Assembly: GCA_031286205.1 (NCBI GenBank) | Contig: JAITUR010000039.1 | Location: 1 to 37,305, forward strand | Length of the DNA: 37,305 nucleotides | DNA from: Treponema sp. | Lineage (GTDB): Bacteria > Spirochaetota > Spirochaetia > Treponematales > Breznakiellaceae | Direction: 5' to 3' | Shown: positions 8,507-16,098 of the stretch, one piece after another | Layout of the letters: every line of letters starts with the position of its first letter | How positions within the stretch are numbered: position 1 is the first letter of the stretch | Program-made: the position numbers and the translations under genes | The notes under the pieces: generated by a model | Seen by the model: the letters and a program-made list of their open reading frames with translations, nothing else | Database searches by the model: none | Told to the model about the DNA's origin: nothing

Positions 8507-8565
8507 GCTTCGGCAAGGATGTCGAAGCAAATATGTATCAATATAGATACATAAAACATGGAGGG
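8507..8565 (+). promoter_or_regulatory. Second flaB leader hairpin with AGGA loop (CsrA-type site)
   Basis: GCTTCGGCA (8507-8515) pairs with TGTCGAAGC (8520-8528), nine pairs with one G-U, leaving the loop AGGA (8516-8519). The top, CAAGGATGT, matches the known CsrA consensus ACARGGAUGU at nine of ten positions when read as GCAAGGATGT. The stem sequence differs from that of the first flaB leader while CAAGGATG is kept. The Shine-Dalgarno GGAGGG (8560-8565) supplies the second GGA. Confidence 0.6.
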
Positions 8566-8571
8566 TATAAT

Positions 8572-9426
8572 ATGATTATTAATCACAACATGAGTGCCTA
8601 TTTCGCCGACAGACAGCTTGGCGTAACACAGGTAACGATGACAAAAAACATGGAGAAATTAAGCTCCGGTTTACAGATCAATCGTGCCGGCGACGATGCA
8701 TCCGGACTCGCGGTTTCCGAAAAAATGAGAAGCCAGATTCGCGGTTTGCAGCAGGCAGAACGCAATATCCAAAACGGTGTGTCCTTTATTCAGGCTACTG
8801 AAGGTTATCTTCAGGGAACCCAGGACATTCTGCACCGCCTTAGGGAATTATCGGTTCAGTCAGCCAACGGAATTTATTCGGACGAAGATCGTATGCAGAT
8901 CCAGGTCGAAGTTTCCCAGCTTGTTGACGAAGTTAACCGTATTGCAAGCCATGCCCAGTTTAACGGCATGAATATGCTCACCGGAGCATTTGCAGTAGAT
9001 TCACCCGTAGGAAGAGTAATGCAGTTGCATGTAGGTGCCAACATGGATCAGAACAAGAGAATCTATGTAGGCGATATGACAGCTTCTGCTCTTGGTCTTG
9101 TCGAAGCCCAGGGCGGCGAAGGTGGAATTACCATCGCAGATCCTGAAAGCGCGAATAGAGCCATTGGCATGGTCGACGCTGCATTGAAAGTTGTTTCAAA
9201 GCAACGAGCCGACTTAGGTGCTTATCAAAACCGTTTTGAATTGGCAGCACAGGGTGTCGCTATTGCAGCAGAAAACATCCAGGCAGCCGAATCACGCATT
9301 AGGGATGCAAATATGGCATCGAGAATGGTAGATTATACCAGAGACTCGATCCTTACCCAGAGCGGAACGGCAATGTTGGCACAAGCCAACCTGCGCACAC
9401 AATCTGTGTTGCAGCTGCTTTCATAA
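8572..9426 (+). CDS. flaB: Flagellin FlaB, periplasmic filament core (second copy)
   Basis: 284 residues, paralogous to the first copy and likewise a core filament protein exported by the flagellar secretion system. The N-terminus [18 protein letters not shown] with [17 protein letters not shown] and the C-terminus [18 protein letters not shown] with [14 protein letters not shown] are the conserved flagellin ends. The middle differs from copy one around residues 140-190 (for example [18 protein letters not shown]). The start is ATG 8572, 6 bases after GGAGGG; the longer frame to 8386 runs through the structured leader and is rejected. Tandem flaB genes next to fliD are also seen in Treponema pallidum. 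A 73-base segment is nearly identical to copy one. Confidence 0.97.
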   Translation: MIINHNMSAYFADRQLGVTQVTMTKNMEKLSSGLQINRAGDDASGLAVSEKMRSQIRGLQQAERNIQNGVSFIQATEGYLQGTQDILHRLRELSVQSANGIYSDEDRMQIQVEVSQLVDEVNRIASHAQFNGMNMLTGAFAVDSPVGRVMQLHVGANMDQNKRIYVGDMTASALGLVEAQGGEGGITIADPESANRAIGMVDAALKVVSKQRADLGAYQNRFELAAQGVAIAAENIQAAESRIRDANMASRMVDYTRDSILTQSGTAMLAQANLRTQSVLQLLS

Positions 9427-9464
9427 CACGATTAATTTCGGTTCTGATTAGTTAAAAACAAAGT

Positions 9465-9493
9465 AAAAGAGGCTTCTGGACGTCGTCTTTTTT
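9465..9493 (+). terminator. Probable intrinsic terminator after the second flagellin gene
   Basis: AAAAGAGGC pairs imperfectly with GTCGTCTTTT across a short loop, and the 3' arm runs into six T residues (9488-9493). The stem has a bulge, so it may be leaky and let transcription continue into flaG. Confidence 0.5.
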
Positions 9494-9500
9494 ACGGAAT

Positions 9501-9588
9501 TGACCGTTCGCGGTCATGCTGGCAGTGAAGTTCGCGCCTTCACTGCTTGTTATTTTCCTGGCTGCTAAAGTAATTTGGCAGTCAGGAA
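9501..9588 (+). promoter_or_regulatory. Series of three strong hairpins upstream of flaG
   Basis: Three consecutive perfect or near-perfect stems occur: TGACCG/CGGTCA (9501-9516) with a TTCG tetraloop; GCAGTGAAG/CTTCACTGC (9522-9546) with a 7-base loop; and an 11-pair stem with one G-U, 9555-9565 with 9578-9588. No reading frame of interest passes through. With the fourth hairpin at 9591-9613 almost the whole 205-base gap is folded. The role may be mRNA processing or stabilisation between flaB and flaG. Confidence 0.6.
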
Positions 9589-9590
9589 CA

Positions 9591-9627
9591 TTACCGCCAG
9601 GGATTGGCGGTAAGAATTACATGGAGG
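9591..9627 (+). promoter_or_regulatory. flaG leader hairpin with GGGAT loop (CsrA-type site)
   Basis: TTACCGCCA (9591-9599) pairs perfectly with TGGCGGTAA (9605-9613), leaving the 5-base loop GGGAT. The apex reads CAGGGAT, the CARGGAU core of CsrA sites. The Shine-Dalgarno GGAGG (9623-9627) follows after nine bases and gives a second GGA. This is the third flagellar leader in the window with this layout. Confidence 0.55.
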
Positions 9628-9632
9628 TAAGT

Positions 9633-9968
9633 ATGTCCGTAGCAAGTGTGGGATTCTCTTTCTCGCAAATGCCTATGCCCGTTGACGCTAACCGTCAGGG
9701 AGCAATAAGGCAGGATACGGCCGCCAAACCGGAAAACAAGGTAAAGCCTCTGGTCATTGAATCTGCAACTAAGGATTTGCAGAAGATTGGAAACGCTTTT
9801 AACAAAAAGCTGCAATTTGTAATTGATCACCAGTCAAATCAGGTCATCGTCAAGGTGATCGATAAAGACACCGATAAGGTGATTAGGGAACTTCCGCCCG
9901 AAGAATTACAAAGGCTGCATCAGAACCTTAGAGAGGCTATCGGTCTTATTTTCGATGAGATGGCCTAG
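9633..9968 (+). CDS. flaG: FlaG family flagellar protein
   Basis: 111 residues, a typical FlaG length. The C-terminal half has the family pattern: NAFNKKLQFVIDHQSNQVIVKVIDKDTDKVIRELPPEE, then a final amphipathic helix. The N-terminal ~50 residues are disordered and Pro/Ala/Lys-rich. FlaG influences filament length or assembly and is commonly encoded beside fliD, as here. The start is ATG 9633, 5 bases after GGAGG. An ATG at 9621 lies within the Shine-Dalgarno stretch and the longer frame from 9516 is leader sequence. It is probably cotranscribed with fliD, whose start is 58 bases downstream. Confidence 0.9.
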   Translation: MSVASVGFSFSQMPMPVDANRQGAIRQDTAAKPENKVKPLVIESATKDLQKIGNAFNKKLQFVIDHQSNQVIVKVIDKDTDKVIRELPPEELQRLHQNLREAIGLIFDEMA

Positions 9969-10026
9969 ATTTACCGTGCGCTATAGCGAGGGCGGGTTAT
10001 AACCGGAATTTGGGGGAGTTAAATCT

Positions 10027-12048
10027 ATGTCCGATGTTTATGTACCTGGAATAAGAAGCCGATTCAACACAGATCAAATTATCGAAGGTTTGATGAATGT
10101 TGAGCGCATTCCCAGAGACAGAGTTGAAAGAAATATTGATTCTCTTCAGGTTCAAAAGGGTTATTGGCAGGAACTCGGCACACGAATTTCATCTTTACGC
10201 GAAAGTTCGCGCTTTCTTTTTTCTTATCAAAACCCCTTTAACGACAGAATTGCGGCATCCGGCAATGATTCCGTAATTACTGCCGCAGCTACCAGAGAAG
10301 CTCTGGAGCAGTCCTACTCTTTCACTGTAAAACAAGTTGCATCGGCAGACCGTTTTCTTTCTCAGCCACTGGACGAAAGAATGAGGGTTGATGCCGGCAC
10401 ATATATATTTACCGTTGGCAATGACGAAATTTCCATAAACTTCCGCGGCGGAACTCTGCGCGATTTTGCGGAGACAATTAACCGCCGGGGACGAGATAAA
10501 ATAGGCGCAAGCCTTATGGCCGTACAAAGCGGCACAAGATCGCTTTTATTAGAATCCAAAGTAACAGGCTCCGAAAACAGGCTTACATTTGGCGGCGATT
10601 CTGTAGAATTTTTAAAAAAAATCGGCATGATGGAAGTATCCAGCAATGCCCAAACTGTAGTTTCTATTACCGACAATTCCGTCCAGAAAAGCGGAACAAA
10701 CGCGCAGCATATCACCATTAATAATGGTGTTGTAAAGGTTGCCCCGCGCGCCTCCGCTTCTATTCCAATGAATATTCCCGTAAGCTCGGATTCAACTTTA
10801 ATGTTAAAATTGGATACCCAAACAAGAGTTGAAACAAGCGATATTTTTAATACCCCTTCCGCTCCGCCGGGTCCTTCAGTCCCCGCAGGCTCCGTTACCT
10901 ATGGCGGAATTACCATAGAAAACGATCCTTCTTTGGCTCCATTTCCGGAATTTGCCGCTCCTCCCCCGCCTGTCAGAAACGATACAATGGAAGTATTAAG
11001 CGTTACTTTTTCTGACGGATCTTCCGCAAAACTTGCGCCCATTACAGACAGCAATGATTTTACAACAAGGCAATATTCGCTTGCGGGTATTGCTCAGGGA
11101 AGAACAATTACCGGTATCAATATAGAAAATGCAAACACACATAGAGAAGTTTCTATAGGCAAAATAGAAGTGTTTGATCCTGCAACCGCGGGCGGTTTAA
11201 CGCCATTAAACGCCGTTGCAAATGCACGGGACGCAATTATCTCTATGGAAGGTATCGAAATAATTCGTTCTTCCAATAATATTGACGATCTTATTCCGGG
11301 AGTAACTTTAAATGTTAAGGGTGTATCCGAAAGACCTGTAGAACTTAATGTAACTGCAAATACAGAAGCCGTTAAAGAAGCAATTATCTCTTTTGTCGGA
11401 AATTACAACAGGGTTATGGCGGAAATTAATGTTCTTACAAGACGAGACGAACAAATTGTAAACGAACTTACATATTTATCCAGAGACGAAGCCAGCGAAA
11501 CAAAAGAAAGGCTTGGCGCTTTTGCCGGAGATTCTACATTAAACAGTTTTAGAAATAATCTTATGAGGGCGGTAACAGCACCCTACCCCACCAGCTTAGA
11601 ACGCGATCTTTCCCTGCTTGCGCAAATAGGAATAAGCTCCAACGCAACAAGGGCAGCCGGTTATGATGTTTCCCGGCTTAGAGGTTATCTGGAAATTGAC
11701 GAAAGGGCTTTGGATTTTGCGCTGGAAACAAAGATTCCGGCAATCAGGCAGCTTTTTGCAAACGACACTACAGGAGACTTGCTTGCAGACACAGGCGTTG
11801 CATTTAATGTCGATGCCCTTGCAAGACCATTTGTAGAAACAGGCGGTATTATTACATTAAAAACCAATACTATCGATTCCCGCATTAGCCAGGATCAAAG
11901 AAGAATTACTTCGCTGGATCGACAGCTTGCCGCAAAAGAACAGGAGCTTCGGATTCAATACGCCAGAATGGAAGCGGCTTACGCGCAAATGGAAAGAACA
12001 TCCCAATCTTTGGATAATTTTAGTCAGCAAAACCGCGGCAACAGGTAA
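10027..12048 (+). CDS. fliD: Flagellar filament cap protein FliD (HAP2)
   Basis: 673 residues, in the usual range for spirochaetal FliD. It caps the growing filament and helps flagellin subunits fold into place. The N-terminal domain is characteristic: VPGIRSRFNTDQIIEGLMNVE, with a coiled-coil run to about 60. The middle is beta-rich (SYSFTVKQVASADRFLS; ISINFRGGTLRDFAETIN) and includes a Pro-rich insert (about 275-320) that may be lineage-specific. The C-terminal helical region (about 600-670) carries DSRISQDQRRITSLDRQL and ends in a heptad-like helix. The ribosome binding site is GGGGGAG (10012-10018), 8 bases before the ATG. The short leader has palindromes (9979-9988, 9995-10004) but no GGA hairpin loop, unlike flaB and flaG. 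Confidence 0.96.
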   Translation: MSDVYVPGIRSRFNTDQIIEGLMNVERIPRDRVERNIDSLQVQKGYWQELGTRISSLRESSRFLFSYQNPFNDRIAASGNDSVITAAATREALEQSYSFTVKQVASADRFLSQPLDERMRVDAGTYIFTVGNDEISINFRGGTLRDFAETINRRGRDKIGASLMAVQSGTRSLLLESKVTGSENRLTFGGDSVEFLKKIGMMEVSSNAQTVVSITDNSVQKSGTNAQHITINNGVVKVAPRASASIPMNIPVSSDSTLMLKLDTQTRVETSDIFNTPSAPPGPSVPAGSVTYGGITIENDPSLAPFPEFAAPPPPVRNDTMEVLSVTFSDGSSAKLAPITDSNDFTTRQYSLAGIAQGRTITGINIENANTHREVSIGKIEVFDPATAGGLTPLNAVANARDAIISMEGIEIIRSSNNIDDLIPGVTLNVKGVSERPVELNVTANTEAVKEAIISFVGNYNRVMAEINVLTRRDEQIVNELTYLSRDEASETKERLGAFAGDSTLNSFRNNLMRAVTAPYPTSLERDLSLLAQIGISSNATRAAGYDVSRLRGYLEIDERALDFALETKIPAIRQLFANDTTGDLLADTGVAFNVDALARPFVETGGIITLKTNTIDSRISQDQRRITSLDRQLAAKEQELRIQYARMEAAYAQMERTSQSLDNFSQQNRGNR

Positions 12049-12051
12049 AAC

Positions 12052-12867
12052 ATGGAAATTAAGGTTAACGGAAAAGCAATTGATTATACTCTGGAAAACG
12101 AAAAAACTATCAGCGAAATAATTGTGTCTCTGGAACAGTGGATAACCGGTTCCGGACACCGTATGTCAGGTTTATCTATCGACGGCAAAACAGCAGGTTC
12201 TTCTTCTTTGGAAGATTTTTTGTCCAGGGATATTGATTCTGTAAATACGCTGGAAATAATTACAAGCTCTAATGCCGATCTTGCAGCAGAAAGCCTTGTA
12301 AAAATTCTTGACAATATAAACGAGTTTCAGACATTAAAACACGAAGATAAAAACAGTTTTTTGGAAAACTGGAAACAAAGCCCTCAGGCTAATTTTACGG
12401 CAGAGTCCATGCCGGATCTTTACAGCGTGCTGACCGGCTCTTTTTCCGGAAGCGGGCTTAACTTAAACAGCGCGTTTTCCATAACAGAAGAAAGATTAAG
12501 AGAAATTAAAGACCCTAAAGCGGAACTGGAAAATTTAAAACCGCTTTTTGACGAAACCTGCACTCGTCTTGCCGATCTTTCTCTGGATGTTCAAACAGGA
12601 AAAGATGCCCGCGCCGCTCAGACTATTCAGTTATTTTCCGGCATTACGGAGAAAATGCTTCGTCTTAGCAGCCAGCTTGATATTCAGGGTTATTTAACTG
12701 AAGCGAAAGATACGGTTAATCAAATTATTAACGAATTGGGAGATATAATTAAAGAACTGCTAAATGCATATGAAAGGCATGATACCGTTCTTGTAGGAGA
12801 CTTGGCGGAATACGAAGCCTGCGGAAAACTACAGGAACTTTATACTGCCATAAAAGGAGACAAATGA
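12052..12867 (+). CDS. Conserved flagellar-locus protein of unknown function (beta-grasp-like N-terminus)
   Basis: 271 residues, not recognised by name. Residues 1-75 look like a ubiquitin-like or beta-grasp fold: a strand-turn-strand start (MEIKVNGKAIDYTLENEKTI), then a helix (SEIIVSLEQWI) and a later strand (VNTLEIIT). The remainder is mainly helical with several long amphipathic helices (about 77-110, 145-185, 190-255). It begins 3 bases after fliD stops and overlaps the PilZ gene by 4 bases, so it belongs to the fliD unit. Many bacteria have the FliS chaperone gene here; no FliS is seen in this window. A chaperone or assembly role is possible, but this is inference from position. Confidence 0.85.
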   Translation: MEIKVNGKAIDYTLENEKTISEIIVSLEQWITGSGHRMSGLSIDGKTAGSSSLEDFLSRDIDSVNTLEIITSSNADLAAESLVKILDNINEFQTLKHEDKNSFLENWKQSPQANFTAESMPDLYSVLTGSFSGSGLNLNSAFSITEERLREIKDPKAELENLKPLFDETCTRLADLSLDVQTGKDARAAQTIQLFSGITEKMLRLSSQLDIQGYLTEAKDTVNQIINELGDIIKELLNAYERHDTVLVGDLAEYEACGKLQELYTAIKGDK

Positions 12868-13946
12868 ATTTTCTACAGGCATTATATCCATTACAAACGG
12901 TACAAGATTTCGCATGGTCTCGTCCAGGCAATAACACTAGCGGCGGTGCTGGTATAGTTATTTTTATAATATTTATAATTATTGTTATAGCTGTTGTTAT
13001 TATCAGCAATTTAAGAAAAGGAGCCGCAGGCGGCGGTAAAGCAATGTCCGCTTTTGCCCTGCACCGTTTAACAAAAAATATTGGGCTTAACCATGATCAG
13101 GCTAAAATGCTTGGATTTGTTTTTAAAACCGACGAGGTTCTAGACCCGTATAAATCGCTTATAACCCCCGAGCTTCTGGACAGGCATTTTAGGAGAGCTT
13201 ACCGTGTTATAGAACAAGGCTCTGCAAATGAACAGGAAAAACAACGGAAACTTGCTATACTTTTTTCCACCAGAAATATACTGGAAAACAGCTCTATCGG
13301 CAAAATATCGTCTACCAAGCAATTAAAAGAAGATACAATCCTTACTCTTAGCACCGGCAGGGAAAAACTGGATGTTACAATTGTTTATAACAAAGGCGAA
13401 CATATTGTCATAGAAACCCCAAAAAATGTCCTTGGAACACAAATAAAAATAGCCAAGGGAACCCGGCTTAATATTATGTTTTTTACAAAAAGCAACAAGG
13501 GTTTTTCCTTCGAAAGCCGTGTATCAGGCTATTCTACCATGCACGGGCACCCTGTAATGCTGCTTGCCCATTCCGACAATTTAAGATTCCTTTCCCAGCG
13601 CAGGTTCCGGCGCAGGCATGCAGGTATTGCTTGTTTTATGTTTTTAGTGTATGTTGAAGGAAGCGGAAAAAAACAAAGGCTTGTGGTTAACAAACGGCGA
13701 ATGGCGGGGACTATTGTAGATATTTCTGTCGGCGGCTGTTCCGTTAAAACCACGGTACCTGTACAAGTTGGAGCAAAATTTAAGTTTGAATTTACACATG
13801 AAGATGAAAATACTGTGGCAGCTTTAGGGCAGGTTTTAAGATCAAATAAAACAGGTCTTAGCACCATAATTCATGTTAAATTTTTAAGGGTTACTCAAAA
13901 GTCTATGAACATTATTAACTCCTTTGTTTATGATTTCGCAAATTAG
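12864..13946 (+). CDS. Membrane-anchored PilZ-domain protein (c-di-GMP receptor candidate)
   Basis: 360 residues. One transmembrane helix lies at about 30-49 after a short N-terminal segment, so most of the protein is cytoplasmic. A mid region (about 155-240) looks like a YcgR-N/PilZN-type beta fold. A C-terminal PilZ domain (about 245-355) follows, with the arginine motif QRRFRRR (245-251) and D286xS288xxG291 (DISVGG), both needed to bind c-di-GMP. The gene starts inside the stop codon of the previous gene (ATGA), so translation is coupled. Placement directly after fliD suggests it couples c-di-GMP to motility, as YcgR does in enteric bacteria. Confidence 0.88.
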   Translation: MNFLQALYPLQTVQDFAWSRPGNNTSGGAGIVIFIIFIIIVIAVVIISNLRKGAAGGGKAMSAFALHRLTKNIGLNHDQAKMLGFVFKTDEVLDPYKSLITPELLDRHFRRAYRVIEQGSANEQEKQRKLAILFSTRNILENSSIGKISSTKQLKEDTILTLSTGREKLDVTIVYNKGEHIVIETPKNVLGTQIKIAKGTRLNIMFFTKSNKGFSFESRVSGYSTMHGHPVMLLAHSDNLRFLSQRRFRRRHAGIACFMFLVYVEGSGKKQRLVVNKRRMAGTIVDISVGGCSVKTTVPVQVGAKFKFEFTHEDENTVAALGQVLRSNKTGLSTIIHVKFLRVTQKSMNIINSFVYDFAN

Positions 13947-13969
13947 TAATATTTGCAAAGAAGGTAAGA

Positions 13970-14233
13970 ATGAAAGTTATTTCTATTAAAGACATGATTC
14001 GAAAAGATGTCCCAATTTATTACCGTAAACTTTATACAGGCGTTGCTGTAATAGAAATGAATAATAGCCCTGTCGATTACCGCATAGATTTTTCTATAGA
14101 ATATAAACCTACTGGCCATAAAGAAATTGCCGTATCTTTTATAGATACTATAGACTACCCCTTAGTGCCTGTTAACAAAGAATTAAAATCATATATATTA
14201 GAACTGGAAAATAATGCAGGGCTTCCAGATTGA
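13970..14233 (+). CDS. Small conserved hypothetical protein
   Basis: 87 residues, not recognised. It has no signal peptide and no membrane segment. The sequence is beta-rich (GVAVIEMNNSPVDYRIDFSIEY; KEIAVSFIDTIDYPLVPVN) and ends in a short acidic helix. The start codon follows GAAGG (13960-13964) at 5 bases. Its 3' end overlaps tsaE by 20 bases, which supports its being a real, translationally coupled gene between the PilZ gene and the tsaE-tsaB pair. Confidence 0.75.
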   Translation: MKVISIKDMIRKDVPIYYRKLYTGVAVIEMNNSPVDYRIDFSIEYKPTGHKEIAVSFIDTIDYPLVPVNKELKSYILELENNAGLPD

Positions 14234-14666
14234 GTCTAACTCTTCCGAAGAAACATTAGAATTTGGAAAAAAAATTGCAAAAAATCTTAAACCCGGACAA
14301 ATTATAGCCCTTAACGGAGAACTTGGCAGCGGCAAAACCTGCCTTACCAAGGGAATAGCATTGGGGATTGGCATTAAAGAAACTGTTACAAGTCCTACCT
14401 ATACAATAATAAGCGAGTATCCGGTTAACAATGAAATATTATTTTATCATGTTGATGCCTACCGTTTGAATACCGAAAGGGATTTTACGGATATTGGCGG
14501 AGAAGAAATACTATACTCCGGCGGGTTTTGTATTATCGAATGGAGCGATAAAATTAAAAACCTTCTTCCCAATAATACAATATCCATATTTATAGAAATT
14601 ACAGGGCAGGAAAAAAGGAATATTACTGTTAAAGGAATTGAAAATTTTAACGGGGTAAAAAAATGA
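14214..14666 (+). CDS. tsaE: tRNA t6A biosynthesis ATPase TsaE
   Basis: 150 residues, the normal length. TsaE is the P-loop ATPase that drives the TsaB-TsaD-TsaE complex making N6-threonylcarbamoyladenosine at position 37 of ANN-decoding tRNAs. Walker A GELGSGKT is at 35-42. The family pieces SPTYTIISEY, HVDAYRL and the C-terminal GGFCIIEWSDKI are present. The gene overlaps the previous one by 20 bases and tsaB by 4, so the pair is cotranslated. tsaD and tsaC are not in the window. Confidence 0.95.
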   Translation: MQGFQIESNSSEETLEFGKKIAKNLKPGQIIALNGELGSGKTCLTKGIALGIGIKETVTSPTYTIISEYPVNNEILFYHVDAYRLNTERDFTDIGGEEILYSGGFCIIEWSDKIKNLLPNNTISIFIEITGQEKRNITVKGIENFNGVKK

Positions 14667-15214
14667 ACCTCCTTGCTATAGATTCCGCCGGTTCAATTTT
14701 GTCTATTGCGGTATCGTGCGGTAAAAATATTTTTTACAAGGAATCGGAAACGGGTTCTCGTTCCAGTGAATCCGCAATGTTAATTATTGATAATGTTATG
14801 ACAGACGCTTCCTTAAAACCGGATGCTCTTAATGGTGTTGTTTGTCTAAGCGGCCCCGGTTCTTTTACGGGGCTTCGTATCGGTTATTCGATTGCAAAGG
14901 GGCTTGCCCTTTCGCTTTCTATTCCATTTACGGTTGTTCCCACTTTGGATTGCATGGCTTATCCTTTTAGTAATAACAATGAATTAATTCTTTGCGCAAT
15001 TGAAGCGCGAAAAAACGCATGGTACTACTCCATTTACCAAAATGGTATTTCCCAATCAGAAATAAAAACAGGCGGTATTGAGCAAATTAACGCGGAGAAT
15101 GTCAGGGTAATTTATAAAGACCGCGGGTATGCCAGGGAATTATTGGAGATTGGAAGAACGCTGGATTTTTCCGGTAATGGCGGGTTGTTTTTGGGGCCGG
15201 AGTATTTTGCTTAG
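14663..15214 (+). CDS. tsaB: tRNA t6A biosynthesis protein TsaB
   Basis: 183 residues, short against about 205-230 for most TsaB proteins, with the loss in the C-terminal lobe. The ASKHA-fold N-terminal lobe is intact: MNLLAIDSAG, then the hallmark LSGPGSFTGLRIGYS around 63-77, and CAIEARKNAWYYSIY. TsaB is the inactive paralogue that dimerises with TsaD to make t6A. The ATG overlaps the tsaE stop (ATGA). The stop codon overlaps the stop of the convergent MEMO-family gene within TTAG. Confidence 0.93.
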   Translation: MNLLAIDSAGSILSIAVSCGKNIFYKESETGSRSSESAMLIIDNVMTDASLKPDALNGVVCLSGPGSFTGLRIGYSIAKGLALSLSIPFTVVPTLDCMAYPFSNNNELILCAIEARKNAWYYSIYQNGISQSEIKTGGIEQINAENVRVIYKDRGYARELLEIGRTLDFSGNGGLFLGPEYFA

Positions 15215-16065
15215 CCCCCAAAACTCATCGAAGCATAACCTACAAAGGAATCCGGCGGTCTGCCTTTATCGACATCTGCGCTGGTTGTATATTCCAATAA
15301 CTTTGCGCTGTTTAAACCTTCCGCGGCGGCAAAACCCATAGCACCAAGGACAGCGCCTGCCGAACATGAAGATGAATCTTTTTCCGCGCAAAGCAGGACT
15401 TCTTCCGGGCTGCCGCTTTCTACGGCTTTTATAAAACAGGCATCGTTATTGTCGCGAACCCAGTGAAGGGCTTTTTCCCCGGAGCCGTGCGGGGAGAAGC
15501 CGTAGTTACTGCCGTAGTGGGTTAAATCTGTAGAGCCGATAACAGCGATAAGCTTGCCAAGTTTTTTTGCGGTTTTGGAAAGCAGTTTTCCCGCTTCGTA
15601 TGCATCTAAAGAAGCCGGCAGCCTTAACCATAATAAATCGGCTTCCGGAAAAAAATAATGTACCATAGGCAGAAGCACTTCTATCGTATTGTCCTTGTAG
15701 CGGTCTTCCGCACAGCCGCAGGAAAGAGAATCAATTTTATTCATTAATTGATAACGCAGTTCTTTATCTATGGGTAATATACCAAAAGGAGTCCTTGCCG
15801 CATCTTCCATTGCAAAAAGAGCGGGGTAATTTGCCGGCAAATGACCTCCAATTACCGCGATTGTCCGGACATCCTTTTTAAGGGAAGCGCAGCTTAAAGC
15901 CATTAACCGCCCGCAATAGTACCAGCCCGCATGAGGAGCCAAACAAGCCAAACTATCGGCTGCAGGGCAGGCAAAACCCTTTAAATAACCGGAAATTTCC
16001 CCGGAAATATCGTCAGGATTGCGGGGAAACCAGCCCTGGGGCAATGAATATTCTCTTATTTGCAT
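15211..16065 (-). CDS. amrB: MEMO1 / AmmeMemoRadiSam system protein B family
   Basis: 284 residues from the chosen start. The MEMO family is a nonheme-iron/extradiol-dioxygenase-like fold. The metal-site landmarks are visible: H45 in LAPHAGWYYCG, H75 in VIGGHLP, the DLTHYGSNYGF stretch, and a cysteine in SCSAGAVLGAMGF near the C-terminus that matches the conserved Cys. In many bacteria memo is linked with AMMECR1 and a radical-SAM gene, but neither is present here. I chose ATG 16065 (MQIREYSL) because the open frame to 16116 would overlap the divergent gene and lacks family similarity. The true biochemical role of the bacterial proteins is unknown. Confidence 0.88.
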   Translation of the reverse strand: MQIREYSLPQGWFPRNPDDISGEISGYLKGFACPAADSLACLAPHAGWYYCGRLMALSCASLKKDVRTIAVIGGHLPANYPALFAMEDAARTPFGILPIDKELRYQLMNKIDSLSCGCAEDRYKDNTIEVLLPMVHYFFPEADLLWLRLPASLDAYEAGKLLSKTAKKLGKLIAVIGSTDLTHYGSNYGFSPHGSGEKALHWVRDNNDACFIKAVESGSPEEVLLCAEKDSSSCSAGAVLGAMGFAAAEGLNSAKLLEYTTSADVDKGRPPDSFVGYASMSFGG

Positions 16066-16074
16066 ATCAATTAC

Positions 16075-16082
16075 GCCGATAA
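16075..16082 (+). promoter_or_regulatory. Possible sigma-28 -10 element before the degenerate GGDEF gene
   Basis: GCCGATAA is a perfect match to the FliA -10 element and lies 16 bases before the ATG at 16099. The expected TAAA at 15 bases upstream is not there (TTAT instead). An 8-mer match is expected about once by chance in a window of this size, so the evidence is weak. Confidence 0.3.
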
Positions 16083-16098
16083 TTATATCAGAGATATT

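Noticed and set aside
8386-8571. Longer N-terminus for the second flagellin
   Set aside because: It begins at a TTG in the structured leader; GGAGGG and MIINHN fix the ATG at 8572.
9969-10026. CsrA-type hairpin in the fliD leader
   Set aside because: GGA triplets and two palindromes occur, but no GGA lies in a convincing hairpin loop.
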